Shown here: piece after piece, positions 1 to 13,100 of the stretch | Layout of the letters: each line of letters starts with the position of its first letter | How positions within the stretch are numbered: position 1 is the stretch's first letter | Assembly: GCA_051294375.1 (NCBI GenBank) | Contig: CM119266.1 | Location: 11,415,113 to 11,479,112 of the forward strand | Length of the DNA: 64,000 bases | Direction of reading: 5' to 3' | Source: Paraspadella gotoi | Lineage: Eukaryota; Chaetognatha | Made by a program: the position numbers and the translations under genes | The notes under the pieces: model-generated | What the model was told of the DNA's origin: nothing | Databases searched by the model: none | Seen by the model: the letters and a program-made list of their open reading frames with translations, nothing else

Positions 1-1098
1 ACTGAATTTAAATCGACACCCACCTTTTCTTACATCCCCAAGCCAAGCCCTCCTTACTCCACTCTCCCCTTAAACCGATTATACCTTCCCTCGGGTTGAA
101 TGTTTATTTTCATGGAATCTCCTTCCTCTTCGTTGTTGTGTCCCAGTGTTCCCTGTCTCGCCATCGCCGGGTTCAGGACCGACTCTTCCTTCCAATCGCC
201 TCATATTTTCAGGGACTCTTCCACACCCCACAAAAAAAGCAACCACAGAATCCTACATAAAATTCAGAATCAAGATTGTTTTTATTTTAATATTAGGGTT
301 TTTGGATTAAGTTATGGATTTAGTTAGGGAATAGATTAAATAGATTGAGAGTTTTAAGCTTAAAGGAATTTTAAGGATGACAGTTAAAGATTTCATTACA
401 GTTTTAGAAAAAAAATAAAATTATTTACATTAAAGTTACATATAATATTACAGATAAAGAATATAAATAGAGCGGCTGGGGTGCTTTCGGAAAAAAAATG
501 CCCAAAACTTTTCCATTTGATGATCTTGAGATAATTTCGTGAGCATCATTTTCTTTGAGTTTACAAGCGAATAAATATACTGCTTACCACAAATCATATA
601 ATTTTCATTCCAAAATTGGCTTTGTGACAGGATAAGTTGTAGTGACTAGTGAGAGGCTTCGCTTTCATTCTGACCTTCGTGTCACTTTGATATCCGGTCG
701 GACTTTCCCTCTGACAGGAAGTTCCGAGGCAAGGGGATAAAAGAAGAAAAGTCTCTCTCTCATTTCTCTCTCTCTCTCTCTCTCTCTNNNNNNNNNNNNN
801 NNNNNNNNNNNNNNNNNNNNNNNNNNNNNNNNNNNNNNNNNNNNNNNNNNNNNNNNNNNNNNNNNNNNNNNNNNNNNNNNNNNNNNNNNNNNNNNNNNNN
901 NNNNNNNNNNNNNNNNNNNNNNNNNNNNNNNNNNNNNNNNNNNNNNNNNNNNNNNNNNNNNNNNNNNNNNNNNNNNNNNNNNNNNNNNNNNNNNNNNNNN
1001 NNNNNNNNNNNNNNAAAAAAAACTCAAAAAAGCAAGAAAAAATAAGATAAGTCACTAGAAATGAGATGAGTGACAAAGACGGTCTCATCCGATATTTT
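1..1098. other. Non-coding sequence with assembly gap
   Basis: I see no exon here. The stretch is AT-rich, contains a CT tract at about 766-787 that runs directly into an N gap (788-1014), and then an A-rich flank. Open frames in it are short and lack convincing splice sites. Confidence 0.6.
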
Positions 1099-1183
1099 TC
1101 ACGGAACATCCTTTTCTTTTTTTCTCTTCTCTAATGACGTGCGCATTTTTTCGTCCGCAAGCAGTTTTTCCGCCTTGTCGGGT

Positions 1184-1223
<40 letters not shown>

Positions 1224-1320
1224 TTTCTTCGTCCTTGACGTCGTCGTCGTATACTTTATTCTTTTTGGAGTAGGACGAGTCGAGAGGGGAGTTGTTCGCG
1301 TAATGCAACGCCAATGGTAT
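1099..1320 (-). CDS. Last coding exon of an unrecognised gene, acidic C-terminal tail
   Basis: A 74-codon open segment (with stop TGA) follows a good splice acceptor ending CTGCCAG at 1321-1327. It starts IPLALHYANNSPLDSSYSKK, then runs into a long aspartate stretch (VYDDDVKDEEND followed by about 12 Asp) and a charged end with DKAEKLL and EKRKKEKDVP. It starts in phase 0. Composition before the Asp run is protein-like rather than repeat-derived, which is why I call it an exon. The Asp run is a (GAC)n codon repeat, like the tail of the TMEM63 gene next door. I do not recognise the family; upstream exons would lie at higher coordinates and may be lost in the N gaps at 1646-1857 and 2115-2170. 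Confidence 0.45.
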
Positions 1321-2977
1321 CTGGCAGATGGAGTCGACGTTTAGAGGCAACGACGTCAACGGAAAGAAGAAAATATTCCTTTCGACGACAGAAAAAAAAA
1401 AGGGAATCGTCAACATAAATTTTTTTAAAAAAATCTTTCTTTCCTTTGCAACTCAGTTATTTTTTTCTTTACATACTTGTTTTTTCTTTTTTTTCTTCTG
1501 TATTTCCTTCCTTCATTTATTCCTTCTTTTCTTCTTTCTTTCTTTCTTCCTAATTTTCTTCAGTCTCGTCTTCACGTGATTCCTTTAATTGAAACAGCGG
1601 GACGAAGACAGGAAAACTCCTTTTATTTCTCGTTCAATCATTTTANNNNNNNNNNNNNNNNNNNNNNNNNNNNNNNNNNNNNNNNNNNNNNNNNNNNNNN
1701 NNNNNNNNNNNNNNNNNNNNNNNNNNNNNNNNNNNNNNNNNNNNNNNNNNNNNNNNNNNNNNNNNNNNNNNNNNNNNNNNNNNNNNNNNNNNNNNNNNNN
1801 NNNNNNNNNNNNNNNNNNNNNNNNNNNNNNNNNNNNNNNNNNNNNNNNNNNNNNNNNTCGTTTTCAGATTCTTGACTTCATGCGCCATGAAACGACATAA
1901 ACCCTGAATATGTGTTCAGATTATTCCCTCACCAAACCATTTCACAATCCAAAATCCTCACCAGGCCTAAACAGTTTCTTCAATCCTTCTCCCTTTTTAC
2001 AAAAAACAAAACCGACAAAAAAAGCAGGAAAAAAAAAACGAAAACAGAAAACAGAAACGACTAAAAGTAATAAATTCGTAGGGAGTCAACCGGAACAAGA
2101 TTTATTGGTCGAAANNNNNNNNNNNNNNNNNNNNNNNNNNNNNNNNNNNNNNNNNNNNNNNNNNNNNNNNAAAAAAGAAGAAGAAGAAGAAGAAGCAAAG
2201 AAAGAAGAAGAAGAAGGAAGGAAGAAAGAAGGAAAGAAGAAGAGAGGGAGAGACACGAGAGGGTTTCAGAGGAGAGAAGAGGAGAGGAGAGCAGAGAGAC
2301 GGACAGATGAAGAGAGAGATGAGAGAGCAGATGGCAGATGAATGGAAGGAACGAGTCGCAAACGGCGGTCTCGATATTTGGAACCGGAAGTTCACCAGCG
2401 ACGAGTCGCGAGCGGAAATCGCCCAAACGTGCCCACCTCGGCGCGGAGGAAGGACGACCGTAGAGAAGTGTGAGACGAGAGGAAAAGCAAAGGCAGAGAG
2501 CTCGCGAAATAGAGAGGCTAAAAGAAGGAGAATGGGTGTCAAAATAGAAAAGAAAAATGGCTAACGATAAAAATTGACAGTGTGCGATGCAAGGTTTTTA
2601 GGGAGGTTGGAGAGCCGAAGGAGGGGCGAAGAAAGAGGGAGGAAAAAGGAAGGAAAGGAACAAGAGAGGATTCGAGGAAAGAGGGAGAGGAAAGAGGAGA
2701 GAGAGAGAGATGAGAGAGAGCTAGGAGAGCGACGAGAGAGAGAGAAGAGGAGGAAACGCGAGAGAGAGAGAAGACAGATGGAGAGAGAGAGAAATTCGAT
2801 ATCTGTTCCCTTTTTTTAGGCCTCTCTTTTCCTATCTTACCTTTCTTTTTTGTCAAAGAGAAACGTTTGTTTTTTTTTCTTTTCCTTCCTTCCTCTTCCC
2901 CCTATTTTCTGGGCGCCTCACCGTTCTTATTTTAATCAAGTCTTTTGTTTACACTTTTTTTTTCCTTTGTTCGCCAG
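1321..2977. other. Repeat-rich spacer with two gaps
   Basis: Pyrimidine-rich low-complexity sequence (about 1440-1560), an N gap 1646-1857, an N gap 2115-2170, then purine-rich (GAA)n/(GA)n sequence to about 2800. Long frames of Arg/Glu or Leu/Ser in both strands are shadows of these repeats. No exon is supportable. Confidence 0.6.
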
Positions 2978-3054
2978 GTGGCTTCGGATCCGACCTTCTC
3001 CGCTGTGGCCGTCGTCAAGTTTGCCAACTCATCAATTCTCGAACAAAAGATTTG
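2978..3054 (+). CDS. Orphan internal exon of an unrecognised plus-strand gene
   Basis: A 77-base segment between a strong acceptor (T-rich tract then TTCGCCAG) and a consensus donor GTGAGT. Its open frame reads VASDPTFSAVAVVKFANSS then ILEQKI and leaves two bases for the next exon. Neither the preceding nor the following exon could be placed with confidence; a possible acceptor TTTTCAG lies at about 3205-3211. The gene would be convergent with the TMEM63 gene, whose stop lies 360 bases downstream on the other strand. The call rests on splice signals and an amphipathic, non-repetitive peptide only. Confidence 0.35.
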
Positions 3055-3414
3055 GTGAGTACAACACACTCAATAATAATTATAATTAGTCCCTTTTGGC
3101 ATTTAAAATTGAGAAAAAGAAAAATGGTCGAAAATAACCCTCGTCTTTTTATTCCGTGATTTTTATTCAAAACGACATAAATTAGTTGCATCGCCTCTGA
3201 CAAAGGATTTTCAGTCTTTCTATCTTCCCCGCGTTCCCAGATGCCTGTTCAGTCCCAGCAGTCCCTCGTTTACTCTGGGGGTTAAAAGTATCCCGCACAC
3301 CCGTCGTTGCTAAAAACTCATCTCAGAAGCCACAAATTTTACGCACCTCGTTACGGATTTGTAAAACATTTAAATTATAAAATCACAACATTTTTGACGA
3401 TATCTAAATATTTG

Positions 3415-6400
3415 TCACTCGTCTTCGGTTCGATCCGATTTAGACATCTTCTTGTTGTCGTCATCGTCTTTGTTGTTGTCTTCATTGTCGTCGTTGTTAT
3501 CTTCACTGTCGTCGTCGTCGTCGTCGTCGTCTTTATTGTCGTTGTTGTCGTCCGGTTTCGTCTTTCCTTCTTCCTCATCCTCTTCCACATCAACCGAAAT
3601 GGCGTTGAAGTTCTCCTCTTCCTCTTCCTCCTCCCCGACGCCCTCGTACTTTTCCTTCAACGTCCGATGCCGCGCCGCAGCTTCGACCGAAAAGGGGGAC
3701 TCTCCTGCGGCGCCGACGAAACCGCTGGTGGCGCTGCCGCCGAAGCGCACGGCGCTCGTGATCGACGGCGACCGCGCCGGAGGCACAGGAGCCGTCGACG
3801 CAAGGTCTCTGAAGCGCGGCGCCGCAGTGGGGCGTCCAGCGGCAGTGGAATCGACGGCGCCGGTTCGGAGTTCGGCGGGAGTCGGGGCCGAGGGGGTTGG
3901 GGGGGATGGAGGGTGGCGGTGGTAACAGGCTGGAAAACAGAATGGGGTGATGAGAAAATTAATGAATACAAATTGAATACAAATACAAATAAAAATACTA
4001 ATACAAAATATAAATTATACAAAAATTGCGTGGTATTAGCCCCAGACGGTTGCGGCACCAAACTCTCACATACTCTATATGTAGACTGACAAAAACCATA
4101 ACGACAACGACGACGCCAACCACAACCCACACCGTCTATCGATCTCCACATGACCACGACGACCACGGAGACGCACAACCCCGCCATGATGAAGATTGTC
4201 AACGCCTGCAACCAGATCGAGCGCCAGAGCTGAAAGAAGAGAGTGTTGCACTGGACGAATAGGACGCCGATGAGCATGAAGTTGACTGCGGTGATGTGGA
4301 CGCCGCGTCGAAGGCTCGAGGGTCCGTAGGCGAAGTAGATGTTGTAGCGGTCGACGAGGTGTTTGAGGAGAGCGTAGACGAGACCGAAGGGGGCGATGAC
4401 CGGACAGGAGAGGGAGTAGGACATCGTGATGGTGAAAATGGAGAGAAACCTGNNNNNNNNNNNNNNNNNNNNNNNNNNNNNNNNNNNNNNNNNNNNNNNN
4501 NNNNNNNNNNNNNNNNNNNNNNNNNNNNNNNNNNNNNNNNNNNNNNNNNNNNNNNNNNNNNNNNNNNNNNNNNNNNNNNNNNNNNNNNNNNNNNNNNNNN
4601 NNNNNNNNNNNNNNNNNNNNNNNNNNNNNNNNNNNNNNNNNNNNNNNNNNNNNNNNNNNNNNACAACAACCAAAACCCATCCCCGCACCAAGCATAGTTA
4701 TCTCCAAAGTCGAAGCTCATCGGCGGCCGCTGGGCGATCGAGTGCCGCTCGGACTCTGACTTGGCCGCCAGGAATCGCATGGAGTGGACGGCCAGGTCCG
4801 GGCAGCGGACCAACTCGAGGGAAGTCCCGATGAAGGTCGCCGTGATCACGTAGTTGACGAAGAAGGATCCGTTGTGGGGAAGGAAGATGCAGCCCCACCG
4901 ACCTGGTTAGAGAACGTGGGAGAAGGAGGGGAGAAAGGTGCTTGAAGACATGCTAGAAAACAAGGATGTTCTCGTGTTCTCGGGCTTGATAATTGAGAAG
5001 CTATTCACCACGACAAAAAATACAAATCATGCCTTCAAAATGAATAAAACTGAAGGCAATAAATAAGGGGGAAAAATATAAAAATTAAAACCAAAAAAAC
5101 AAAAAATGAAAACAAAATCCAAGTTAAAAAAATAACAAAAAAAAAGAAAACAAAAAATAAAAAACTAAAAATATTTTTAAAAAACCTTTCATCTGGTCCC
5201 CATTGGCGAGGAACAAGACCAGCGCCTCGGCCGAAGTAAACGACAAAGATGGCAGCACCAGCAGCATGAAGAGGAGGAAGAGGAAGCACTTGACCATGAC
5301 GGCGTGGTGGAAGGATGACTTGGTCCAATGTCGCTCCAGGAATCCGGTGTAGTAGACGACGGTGGGGAGCATCGCGGAGAAGACCCAGAGGAGCAGAGTA
5401 GGGAGGAACTGGAGCAAGGGAAGAGGGGCGGGGGAAGTAAGAGGCCATGTGAGAAATGGGCAGCGTAAACTGGAAGAAACCTCCCAGTCACTCTTAAAGT
5501 GTTATATACGGGGATGGAGATTATCGGGGTATTTTTTTTAGTTCAATTGTTCAATATTTTTCTAAATCACGCTTATTTTAAAAGCAAGTAGGAATATATC
5601 AAACGCATTTTCCGTAAGTGGCAGAGTTTTGGCAATTGAAAAATTTCATAATCCATGTTAAATTTATTTTAGGATGCAATGATAAATTTCTCAAAAAATC
5701 ATAACAGTCTCAGAAAAGCTTCACGAAAGTCAAATGAAAACCTTACCCATACGACCTTACCCAAAACCGCTACAATACCCTCATTCAAAAAACAAGGACG
5801 CCGGACCTGACTGAAAAAGACTTGAATCGTCGACGGCGACGCTCTATCGATCTTCTTCGCCTCTTCAATCGCGTTGTGGGAGCCGGATAAGACGCGGCTC
5901 AACGACGCCTCGTCGATGAGCGTCAAGAACGACGCCGGCGTCGAGAGAAAGATGAGGACGAGGACGAGGAGGAGGTTGAGGAAGACGACGCGAACCCACC
6001 ACACTTCCTGTTGAAGGCGGAAGGGGTGGAAAGGGGGTTGTTGTGGGAGTGGAGAATTTAAAGAGAGTGGGGAAGGGAAAAAGGGAGGAAGGAGTGAGAG
6101 GTGGAAATAAANNNNNNNNNNNNNNNNNNNNNNNNNNNNNNNNNNNNNNNNNNNNNNNNNNNNNNNNNNNNNNNNNNNNNNNNNNNNNNNNNNNNNNNNN
6201 NNNNNNNNNNNNNNNNNNNNNNNNNNNNNNNNNNNNNNNNNNNNNNNNNNNNNNNNNNNNNNNNNNNNNNNNNNNNNNNNNNNNNNNNNNNNNNNNNNNN
6301 NNNNNNNNNNNNNNNNNNNNNNNNNNNNNNNNNNNNNNNNNNNNNNNNNNNNNNNNNNNNNNNNNNNNNNNNNNNNNNNNNNNNNNNNNNNNNNNNNNNN

Positions 6401-7894
6401 NGAAAAGAGCCTCACCCTCGAAACGCCGAGATTCTCCCAGCAGAGATTCTCCGGCGTCGGCGCCGGATCCGCTCTCCATTTCCGGACGGCGAGGACGTCG
6501 GCGACGGAAGAAGTCGACCTTGAGATCTTCGACCGGAGAACCTGGAGGGAGGAGGAGGAGGAGGAGGAGGAGGAGGAGGAGCAGGGGGAGGAGGATGTAG
6601 AAAAAGTTAAAATCTTGGCGGTCATAAAGCCGGTGATGAAGACGGTGATAAAAATCCTCTAGAAAATTTATGAATCATAACAAAAGCGCCGAAGGAAAAA
6701 CAAACATAAAAGAAATCTCGGAGAAACTCCGGAAATCTCCTGCGACCATATCACGAAGAACAATAAAACAATAACAAATGCAACAAAATCTATAAAAACA
6801 AAAACAAAAAACTCTCCACCTCTCTGAATCCTTCCTCCGTCTCGAAGGTGACGAAAGCGATCCCGAGTCTTTTGTTTCTCCTGCTGTTCGTTTGTTCTTC
6901 CCTGTAGAGGCGTTCCAGTCGCTCTACCTGCATGCGATAATAGCCGACGGCGTCGACTCGGTGGCAGCAGCAGGGGAAGCAGGCGCCGAAACTGGAGCCG
7001 CAGCAGTGGGGTCGAACCTGTTGCGTAGGGCGGGGGCATATGGAAAAAAAACACTTTTACTACTTTGATTAATTTTCGTTGAATATTTTCTTTTCATCGT
7101 TATTTCGTTCGTTTTCCTCGTGTATATTTTCTGGCTTCGTCTCTCTCTCTCTCTCTCTCTCTNNNNNNNNNNNNNNNNNNNNNNNNNNNNNNNNNNNNNN
7201 NNNNNNNNNNNNNNNNNNNNNNNNNNNNNNNNNNNNNNNNNNNNNNNNNNNNNNNNNNNNNNNNNNNNNNNNNNNNNNNNNNNNNNNNNNNNNNNNNNNN
7301 NNNNNNNNNNNNNNNNNNNNNNNNNNNNNNNNNNNNNNNNNNNNNNNNNNNNNNNNNNNNNNNNNNNNNNNNNNNNNNNNNNNNNNNNNNNNNNNNNNNN
7401 NNNNNNNNNNNNNNNNNNNNNNNNNNNNNNNNNNNNNNNNNNNNNNNNNNNNNNNNNNNNNNNNNNNNNNNNNNNNNNNNNNNNNNNNNNNNNNNNNNNN
7501 NNNNNNNNNNNNNNNNNNNNNNNNNNNNNNNNNNNNNNNNNNNNNNNNNNNNNNNNNNNNNNNNNNNNNNNNNNNNNNNNNNNNNNNNNNNNNNNNNNNN
7601 NNNNNNNNNNNNNNNNNNNNNNNNNNNNNNNNNNNNNNNNNNNNNNNNNNNNNNNNNNNNNNNNNNNNNNNNNNNNNNNNNNNNNNNNNNNNNNNNNNNN
7701 NNNNNNNNNNNNNNNNNNNNNNNNNNNNNNNNNNNNNNNNNNNNNNNNNNNNNNNNNNNNNNNNNNNNNNNNNNNNNNNNNNNNNNNNNNNNNNNNNNNN
7801 NNNNNNNNNNNNNNNNNNNNNNNNNNNNNNNNNNNNNNNNNNNNNNNNNNNNNNNNNNGGTCGATGGAGATGAGCCGACTGATGTCGTAGGCGA
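3415..7894 (-). CDS. TMEM63: TMEM63/OSCA-type mechanosensitive cation channel, 3' exons
   Basis: Eight minus-strand exons in coding order: 7894-7859 (cut by the N gap), 7017-6820, 6541-6416, 6007-5807, 5408-5186, 4902-4689, 4449-4133 and 3929-3415 (stop). From 7017 on every junction is GT-AG and all phases agree. TMEM63 landmarks seen: a cysteine cluster (CCGSSFGACFPCCC) before VDAVGYY, the RRM-like loop motif GIAFVTFETEEGF, PENLCWENLGV at the loop end, then the pore-domain helices with STPASFLTLIDE, FLPTLLLWVFSAMLP, HWTKSS, FFVNYVITATFIGTSLELVR, FDFGDNYAW, FTITMSYSLSCPVIAPFGL, HLVDRYNIYFAYGP and VHITAVNFML. Family members are plasma-membrane or endolysosomal channels opened by membrane tension. 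The last exon encodes a Pro/Ala-rich then Glu/Asp-rich cytosolic tail with a (GAC)n-coded Asp/Asn run, not typical of vertebrate TMEM63. Orthology to A, B or C is not resolved. Confidence 0.93.
7163..7858. other. Assembly gap within the TMEM63 gene
   Basis: 696 N, entered from a CT tract (7139-7162). The exon beginning at 7894 on the minus strand runs into it, so the coding part corresponding to the middle of the RRM-like cytosolic loop (between DISRLI and the cysteine cluster) is missing from the window. Confidence 0.95.
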
Positions 7895-8264
7895 CTGAGG
7901 AGCGAAAGCAAATACGTACATATATAAATTTAATAATATGATAATGTATAAAATATAATAAATAGGAAGTATATACGAATCATAACATAAAAAAAGATTC
8001 ATTAAACTCGTTTGTCAAAAATTTAAACGAACGGTTGGCTTTTTGGAGCGATTGCGCGGTGGCCATGGTTAAGTAGACGGTTTTTATGTTATATAGACAT
8101 AAATATACAACGTCTATTCATGTTATGAACAAAGAACAAGTGCCATAAGTTATGGCATAACTCTTCAAGAGAACAAAAGGGCTTCGCCTAAATTAGCTTC
8201 GGATCTCTCACGTAAGCAAGAGCGAGAGCGAGAGCTCTTAATGATTAATGGAGGTAAAAAATAA

Positions 8265-8374
<110 letters not shown>

Positions 8375-8939
8375 CCGTTGTCTCCGCGTTCGGAGTTCAT
8401 TTATTTTGCCCTTTGTTGTTCCGCTCCTTTTTTTTCTTTCGTGTTATTTTTAATTCGTCATCGTTCTGACAAGACGTTTCCTTCCGTGAGTCGAGTTTCT
8501 TTTTTTCTTTTTCTCAATTTCTTTTTTTTTTTTTGTTTCCTCTACTTTCCTTCTCTCCCTTTTTCTTCGATCTTCATTTCCCAATTTCCCGTCCATTTCT
8601 TCTCCCACTTTCTCTTTTCTTTTCTTTCCTCCCTTTTCTTTCTTTTTCCTCTTTCCTCCGTCCTCCATCTTCCTTTCTCTTTCCCGCTTCATTCCCTTCT
8701 CTTCCCTTTATCTCCCATCTCTTTTTTCCTTCTCATTATTTCGGCCATATTTTATCCGCGGCTCTTTCAACATCTCTCTCCCTCTCTATCTTTTCCTCGT
8801 TTTCTCTCTCTCTCTCTCTNNNNNNNNNNNNNNNNNNNNNNNNNNNNNNNNNNNNNNNNNNNNNNNNNNNNNNNNNNNNNNNNNNNNNNNNNNNNNNNNN
8901 NNNNNNNNNNNNNNNNNNNNNNNNNNNNNNNNNNNNNNN

Positions 8940-9813
8940 TTTCGTCGAGGGATCCGTTCAATTTCGAAGAAAAGAAAAAAGAGAGGGAAAAAAGAAGAGA
9001 AAAAAGTAGAAATGAAAGAAGTTTCCTCTTATTTATTCCGCTTGGCTCTGACCACGCCTTCCTCGGGCAATCATTCTTTTATTTTTTTAAATCACTTCAC
9101 TTTTGCCCGACATTTTCGGAAAATTATCTAAAGCTTAAAAGTTTACCACACCTGAGCGCTGACATCAAATTTGAATTATTGAAAAAAGACATTTTTTGAA
9201 CACCAACGTCCCGAAGCCCACGTGACCAATGTGACCAGTGACCATCTTACTCGAAATTCCTCTGCACCTTACCTCCGCACTAAGATTCTCGCCACCCGAC
9301 CAATCATTTCCTCCCGAGAATTCAACCTCACCTCAGCAAACTTACCTCACCGCTCACANNNNNNNNNNNNNNNNNNNNNNNNNATCACAGCCGTCTCGCA
9401 ATCTCACGCGTTCGCCATTACCTTTACTATCTTCTCTCTCTTCATCCCTTCTCTCTCTCTCTCTCTCTCCGAGTCGACGTGTAATTAGCGTCCATAATGA
9501 CTCACGCCGACGTCATAAATCTTGGTAATGGGGGTAGAACCGGTTCTCCTCGGGGACGAAACTCTGTTCTCACGTTCGCGGAGAGAGCTCGAAGAGGGCG
9601 CTGGGCGCGCGGTGCGTCCGGCGTCACGGGCGCAACGTGGGACCGGGAGACTGGGCGACTGGTCTCAGATTGGGAAAGTAGAGACTAATAGTCAATCAAT
9701 CAGAGTCAATCCAATTCACAGTTTTATACACAACAAAACATTTTCATGGCAGTAACAGCAGAGACAGTCAGAGGAAGAGAGAGGAGAGGAGAGAGAGAGA
9801 AGAGAGAGACAAA
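8940..9813. other. Centre of the inverted repeat, no gene seen
   Basis: Contains a 25-N gap (9359-9383), mixed-composition sequence with a GC-rich part at about 9490-9680, and a GA tract at 9772-9810. Open frames here have no recognisable domain and no paired splice sites. Confidence 0.5.
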
Positions 9814-10160
9814 ATGGTTATTTTTTACGCGTCGCATTAATCAATTAAGAGGCTCTCGCTCGTCGCTCTTGCTTACTGTGAGAGTATGCCGAAGCTAAAT
9901 TTAGGGCGAAGCCGGCTTTGTTTCTCGTTGAAAGAAGTTATGGCAATAACTTATGGCACTTGTTCTTGTTCATAACCTGAATAGAGCGTGTGTATATTTA
10001 TGTCTAATATAAGCATAAAACCGTTAGGCTTAAGCCATGGTCCGACCGCGCAATTCGCTCCAAAAAGCGCAACCGTTTCGTTTAAATTTTTGAAAAACAA
10101 AAACGAGTTTGTAAATGAATCTTTTTTTATGTTATGATTCGTATATACTTCCTATTTATT

Positions 10161-13100
10161 AATAGTTTTATAAATATTTGTTTAATTTTCGAAATTAATA
10201 TTCGGTTTTAATCTGGAATACGGGCAATAAGCGTTTACTAGCTTAAGATTCTTCTCGTCCTCTATTCTTTGATTCAATTGGTTATTATGTTGGTTCTAAT
10301 TCTGATTGGACGAGACCTTTCTGATGCAATTATTGTATTATCTCAAAAGTCGAAAGTCGTTTTTAATTGGTCTAGTTTAAATTTAAAGAAGTATAAAAGG
10401 GCAAGTTAGATGTTAAACTTTTAGGAGATTGCCGCAGGAAACATTAGGTAACGATGACTGAAATATTTTGTAACTCTTTGAAATGAATTCTAATCATTGA
10501 AATTATTATTTTGTACAGCTTTGAGCTCTATTTGAGCTCTCTCTCTATCTGTAGCTCTCTCTGCTGGCTCTCTTTCAGTTTTATTAAAATCTTGTGATTT
10601 GGATTGATTCTTATTTCTTTGAGAGTGAAAAATAGCTTCGCCCAGTGAAATCTAACAAGGGTAAGGGCAAATTAGGTTAGAGCTAAGATGCTCAAACAAT
10701 GTTTTTTAACAAGCAATCTCCGACAATCCTCACAAGCTAATGATATTTTATTTAAATTGTTTGCAATGCAATAATGCAACTTTATTTAGCAAAATAAGAT
10801 GTTTGCAGAGTTCGTCTGGGTTGAAAATTTGCTGCGCTGCTTGTCTGCGGGCCTTCGGCGCAGCGACCCGCCAGTTTTAGGCCACCAACTTTTTCATGAA
10901 GATCCTCTGTTGCTTCAGAAGTTGGACTTCAGTTACTTATCCTTGCACCGTCAATATCATTCTCCGTGGCCAGCAAAATTTCTTCTTACGTATCGGCAAA
11001 GATAATGCGATTTGATTTTAATGGAAGATTTAAATTAACAACTGCATCAAGTCTTCCTATCTCGATTCTAATCGGTGCCTCCGATCTCTACTAGCAATAT
11101 GCAAATTAAGATTTTTGCAGCTAAGGTAAAAACAAATGGCTATTTTCTGAAAAGAGATATTCGTATAAACTTAGGAATGCTCGTGAAATACAAAAATTTT
11201 GAATAATGATTGTGGATTTTGAAATTGGAAAGATAGAAATTCTGACTCATCCTCCACAAGCAGAAGCTCAATCTGTTTATGAAGCCTGCTAATGTTGAAA
11301 GAGGCAGAAATTTGCGGCAAAGCTGTTGAATCACGAACCTGGTGCGGATGCCTTACGTTGTCCAAAATTTGAAGAATTAGCAGATACCTTCTGAAAGGTC
11401 TGGCTGGAAGTATAGGACTGAACTCCAAGAAAACGGGCACCGGAAATTCAAGTACAATCCCCGACGCCACTCCTCTTGGTAAACAATTTGGAATGCCCAC
11501 CCAAACCTGAGGTAACGCAAGCATAATGACCAGCAAAGTATTGTCAAGTTACTCTGTGAGGAGTGAAAAATTAAAAGTTTTAATTATGACATTATAAAAA
11601 GGAAATTAGAATATAAAGTTAATGAAGGAAAAGAATAAAAGACGATTGAGAAATGGATTTGGAATTAGAAAAGAAAAAAGTTAGAATTAAAATTAAGGGA
11701 ACGAAGAAGAAGAAGCAAAAACGTGAGGCTCCAAGTTTATTAAATATCGAAAAGGAAAATGGCCGGAGAAATAGATGGGAGTGAAGCAGAAAGTTAATTC
11801 TGTAGTTGCTGATTTGGCACTGAACAAGTCCTCAGGCAAAAATATTCAGAAAATGGAACCGAGCAAAAAATGCTGATTCTGGATGTAATTGGGTAATAAT
11901 CAAATTAATGTTCAGACCTTTAGGCATTAAGCCTCGTCAGTAATGGTCACAAGCGATTTTATGTCCAGCCTCAAGTGGCGGCGCGACCTCGCACAATCCA
12001 CTAGCTCTCAGCAACTCCACCTCAACAATGAAGCCTCCGCGCAATCGTTCCAGCTACTAGTGATCTCGCATCTGTTCTTGGCGGCAGCAATTGTTGGAAA
12101 ACGACGTCTTGATGATAAAGATAAGTTCAGTGGAAATAGTTTTACATTAAGAAAGCATTTTTATAATAATCAATTTGAAACAGACGTGGAAACTATTTCC
12201 GGTGTTTCAGACAAATCTAAATTTTATGAACTTTTTGAATTGGACCAAAAGGGTCTGCCTCTAATGCAATGTAAACAGTTTTATTAGGTAGCGTGAAGTG
12301 ATGGCTCAGGCGGCTCTTGCCTGCTGCCAAACCAGCGTCTTCGCGACCATTGGGGATATCGCCAACACAACGCGGCAATCTGAAAGTATTAGAGGAATAT
12401 TAAAGAAAGGTAAAATTGATCCTTTTGGACATTGAAAAAGACTCGCCAATTAGTCTTTGACTTACAAGAAGCTGAAAAAATGATCGCCTGAATTGGCAAT
12501 GATGCCGGCGAATTTCACGCTCAATGGAAGCGGTTAAAAAAGATTTTAAAAGACCGAGTCCCACATATACGGTAATAAATGGATTGAGTATCAATGCATA
12601 ATATTTGCTATTAAAAAGGAGGTTGGGTATTTTGGATTTAAAAATTTTTGTTGATTTTCTGGATGATTACGTCATAGAAACTAGATTCTCTTTCGCTGAG
12701 CCGCAGATCGTGACGAAAAAGGAACCAACAGGCTACTAAAAGTCGAGCAGCGATGACGACATCGGGACGACTAACAGCCTTCTTCCCATGTAAAGCTACA
12801 CCATCGTTCTCAATCTAACATAATCAACAGGCGGATTTAAGGTTAAATGTAGGTTTGTGAAGAAGCACAATTCAAATTTTTTAAAGTGTCCTAAATTTTT
12901 TAGCCTATAATTATTGGATCAACCGTAATTCAATCTTGTAAAAATAAGAGATTATGTACAAATTCTTAAATTTAATCCATATTTTCATCTGAATGTCGTT
13001 CAAGCCTTTTAGTTGTGAAAAATGTAAAGGACAAGCATTTGTAACCCTTCTCCACCGTGAAGGTGCAAGGTTTCACAACAGGAAAATTCGTGCTTCTTCC

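Noticed and set aside
594-1109. Frames spanning N gaps (also at 1477, 4199, 7069, 50415)
   Set aside because: The open length consists mostly of N and cannot be read.
2307-2564. Plus-strand charged frame as an exon upstream of 2978-3054
   Set aside because: Purine-rich low-complexity sequence; no donor that would join in phase with the exon at 2978 could be identified.
9222-9755. Arg/Gly-rich frames in the middle of the inverted repeat
   Set aside because: Short, overlapping in several frames, beside a gap and without splice signals or domain similarity.
10799-11536. Host coding exons in the 5' part of the retroelement region (both strands)
   Set aside because: Frames conflict on the two strands, have no splice sites and no recognisable domain; more likely part of the decayed element or its flank.
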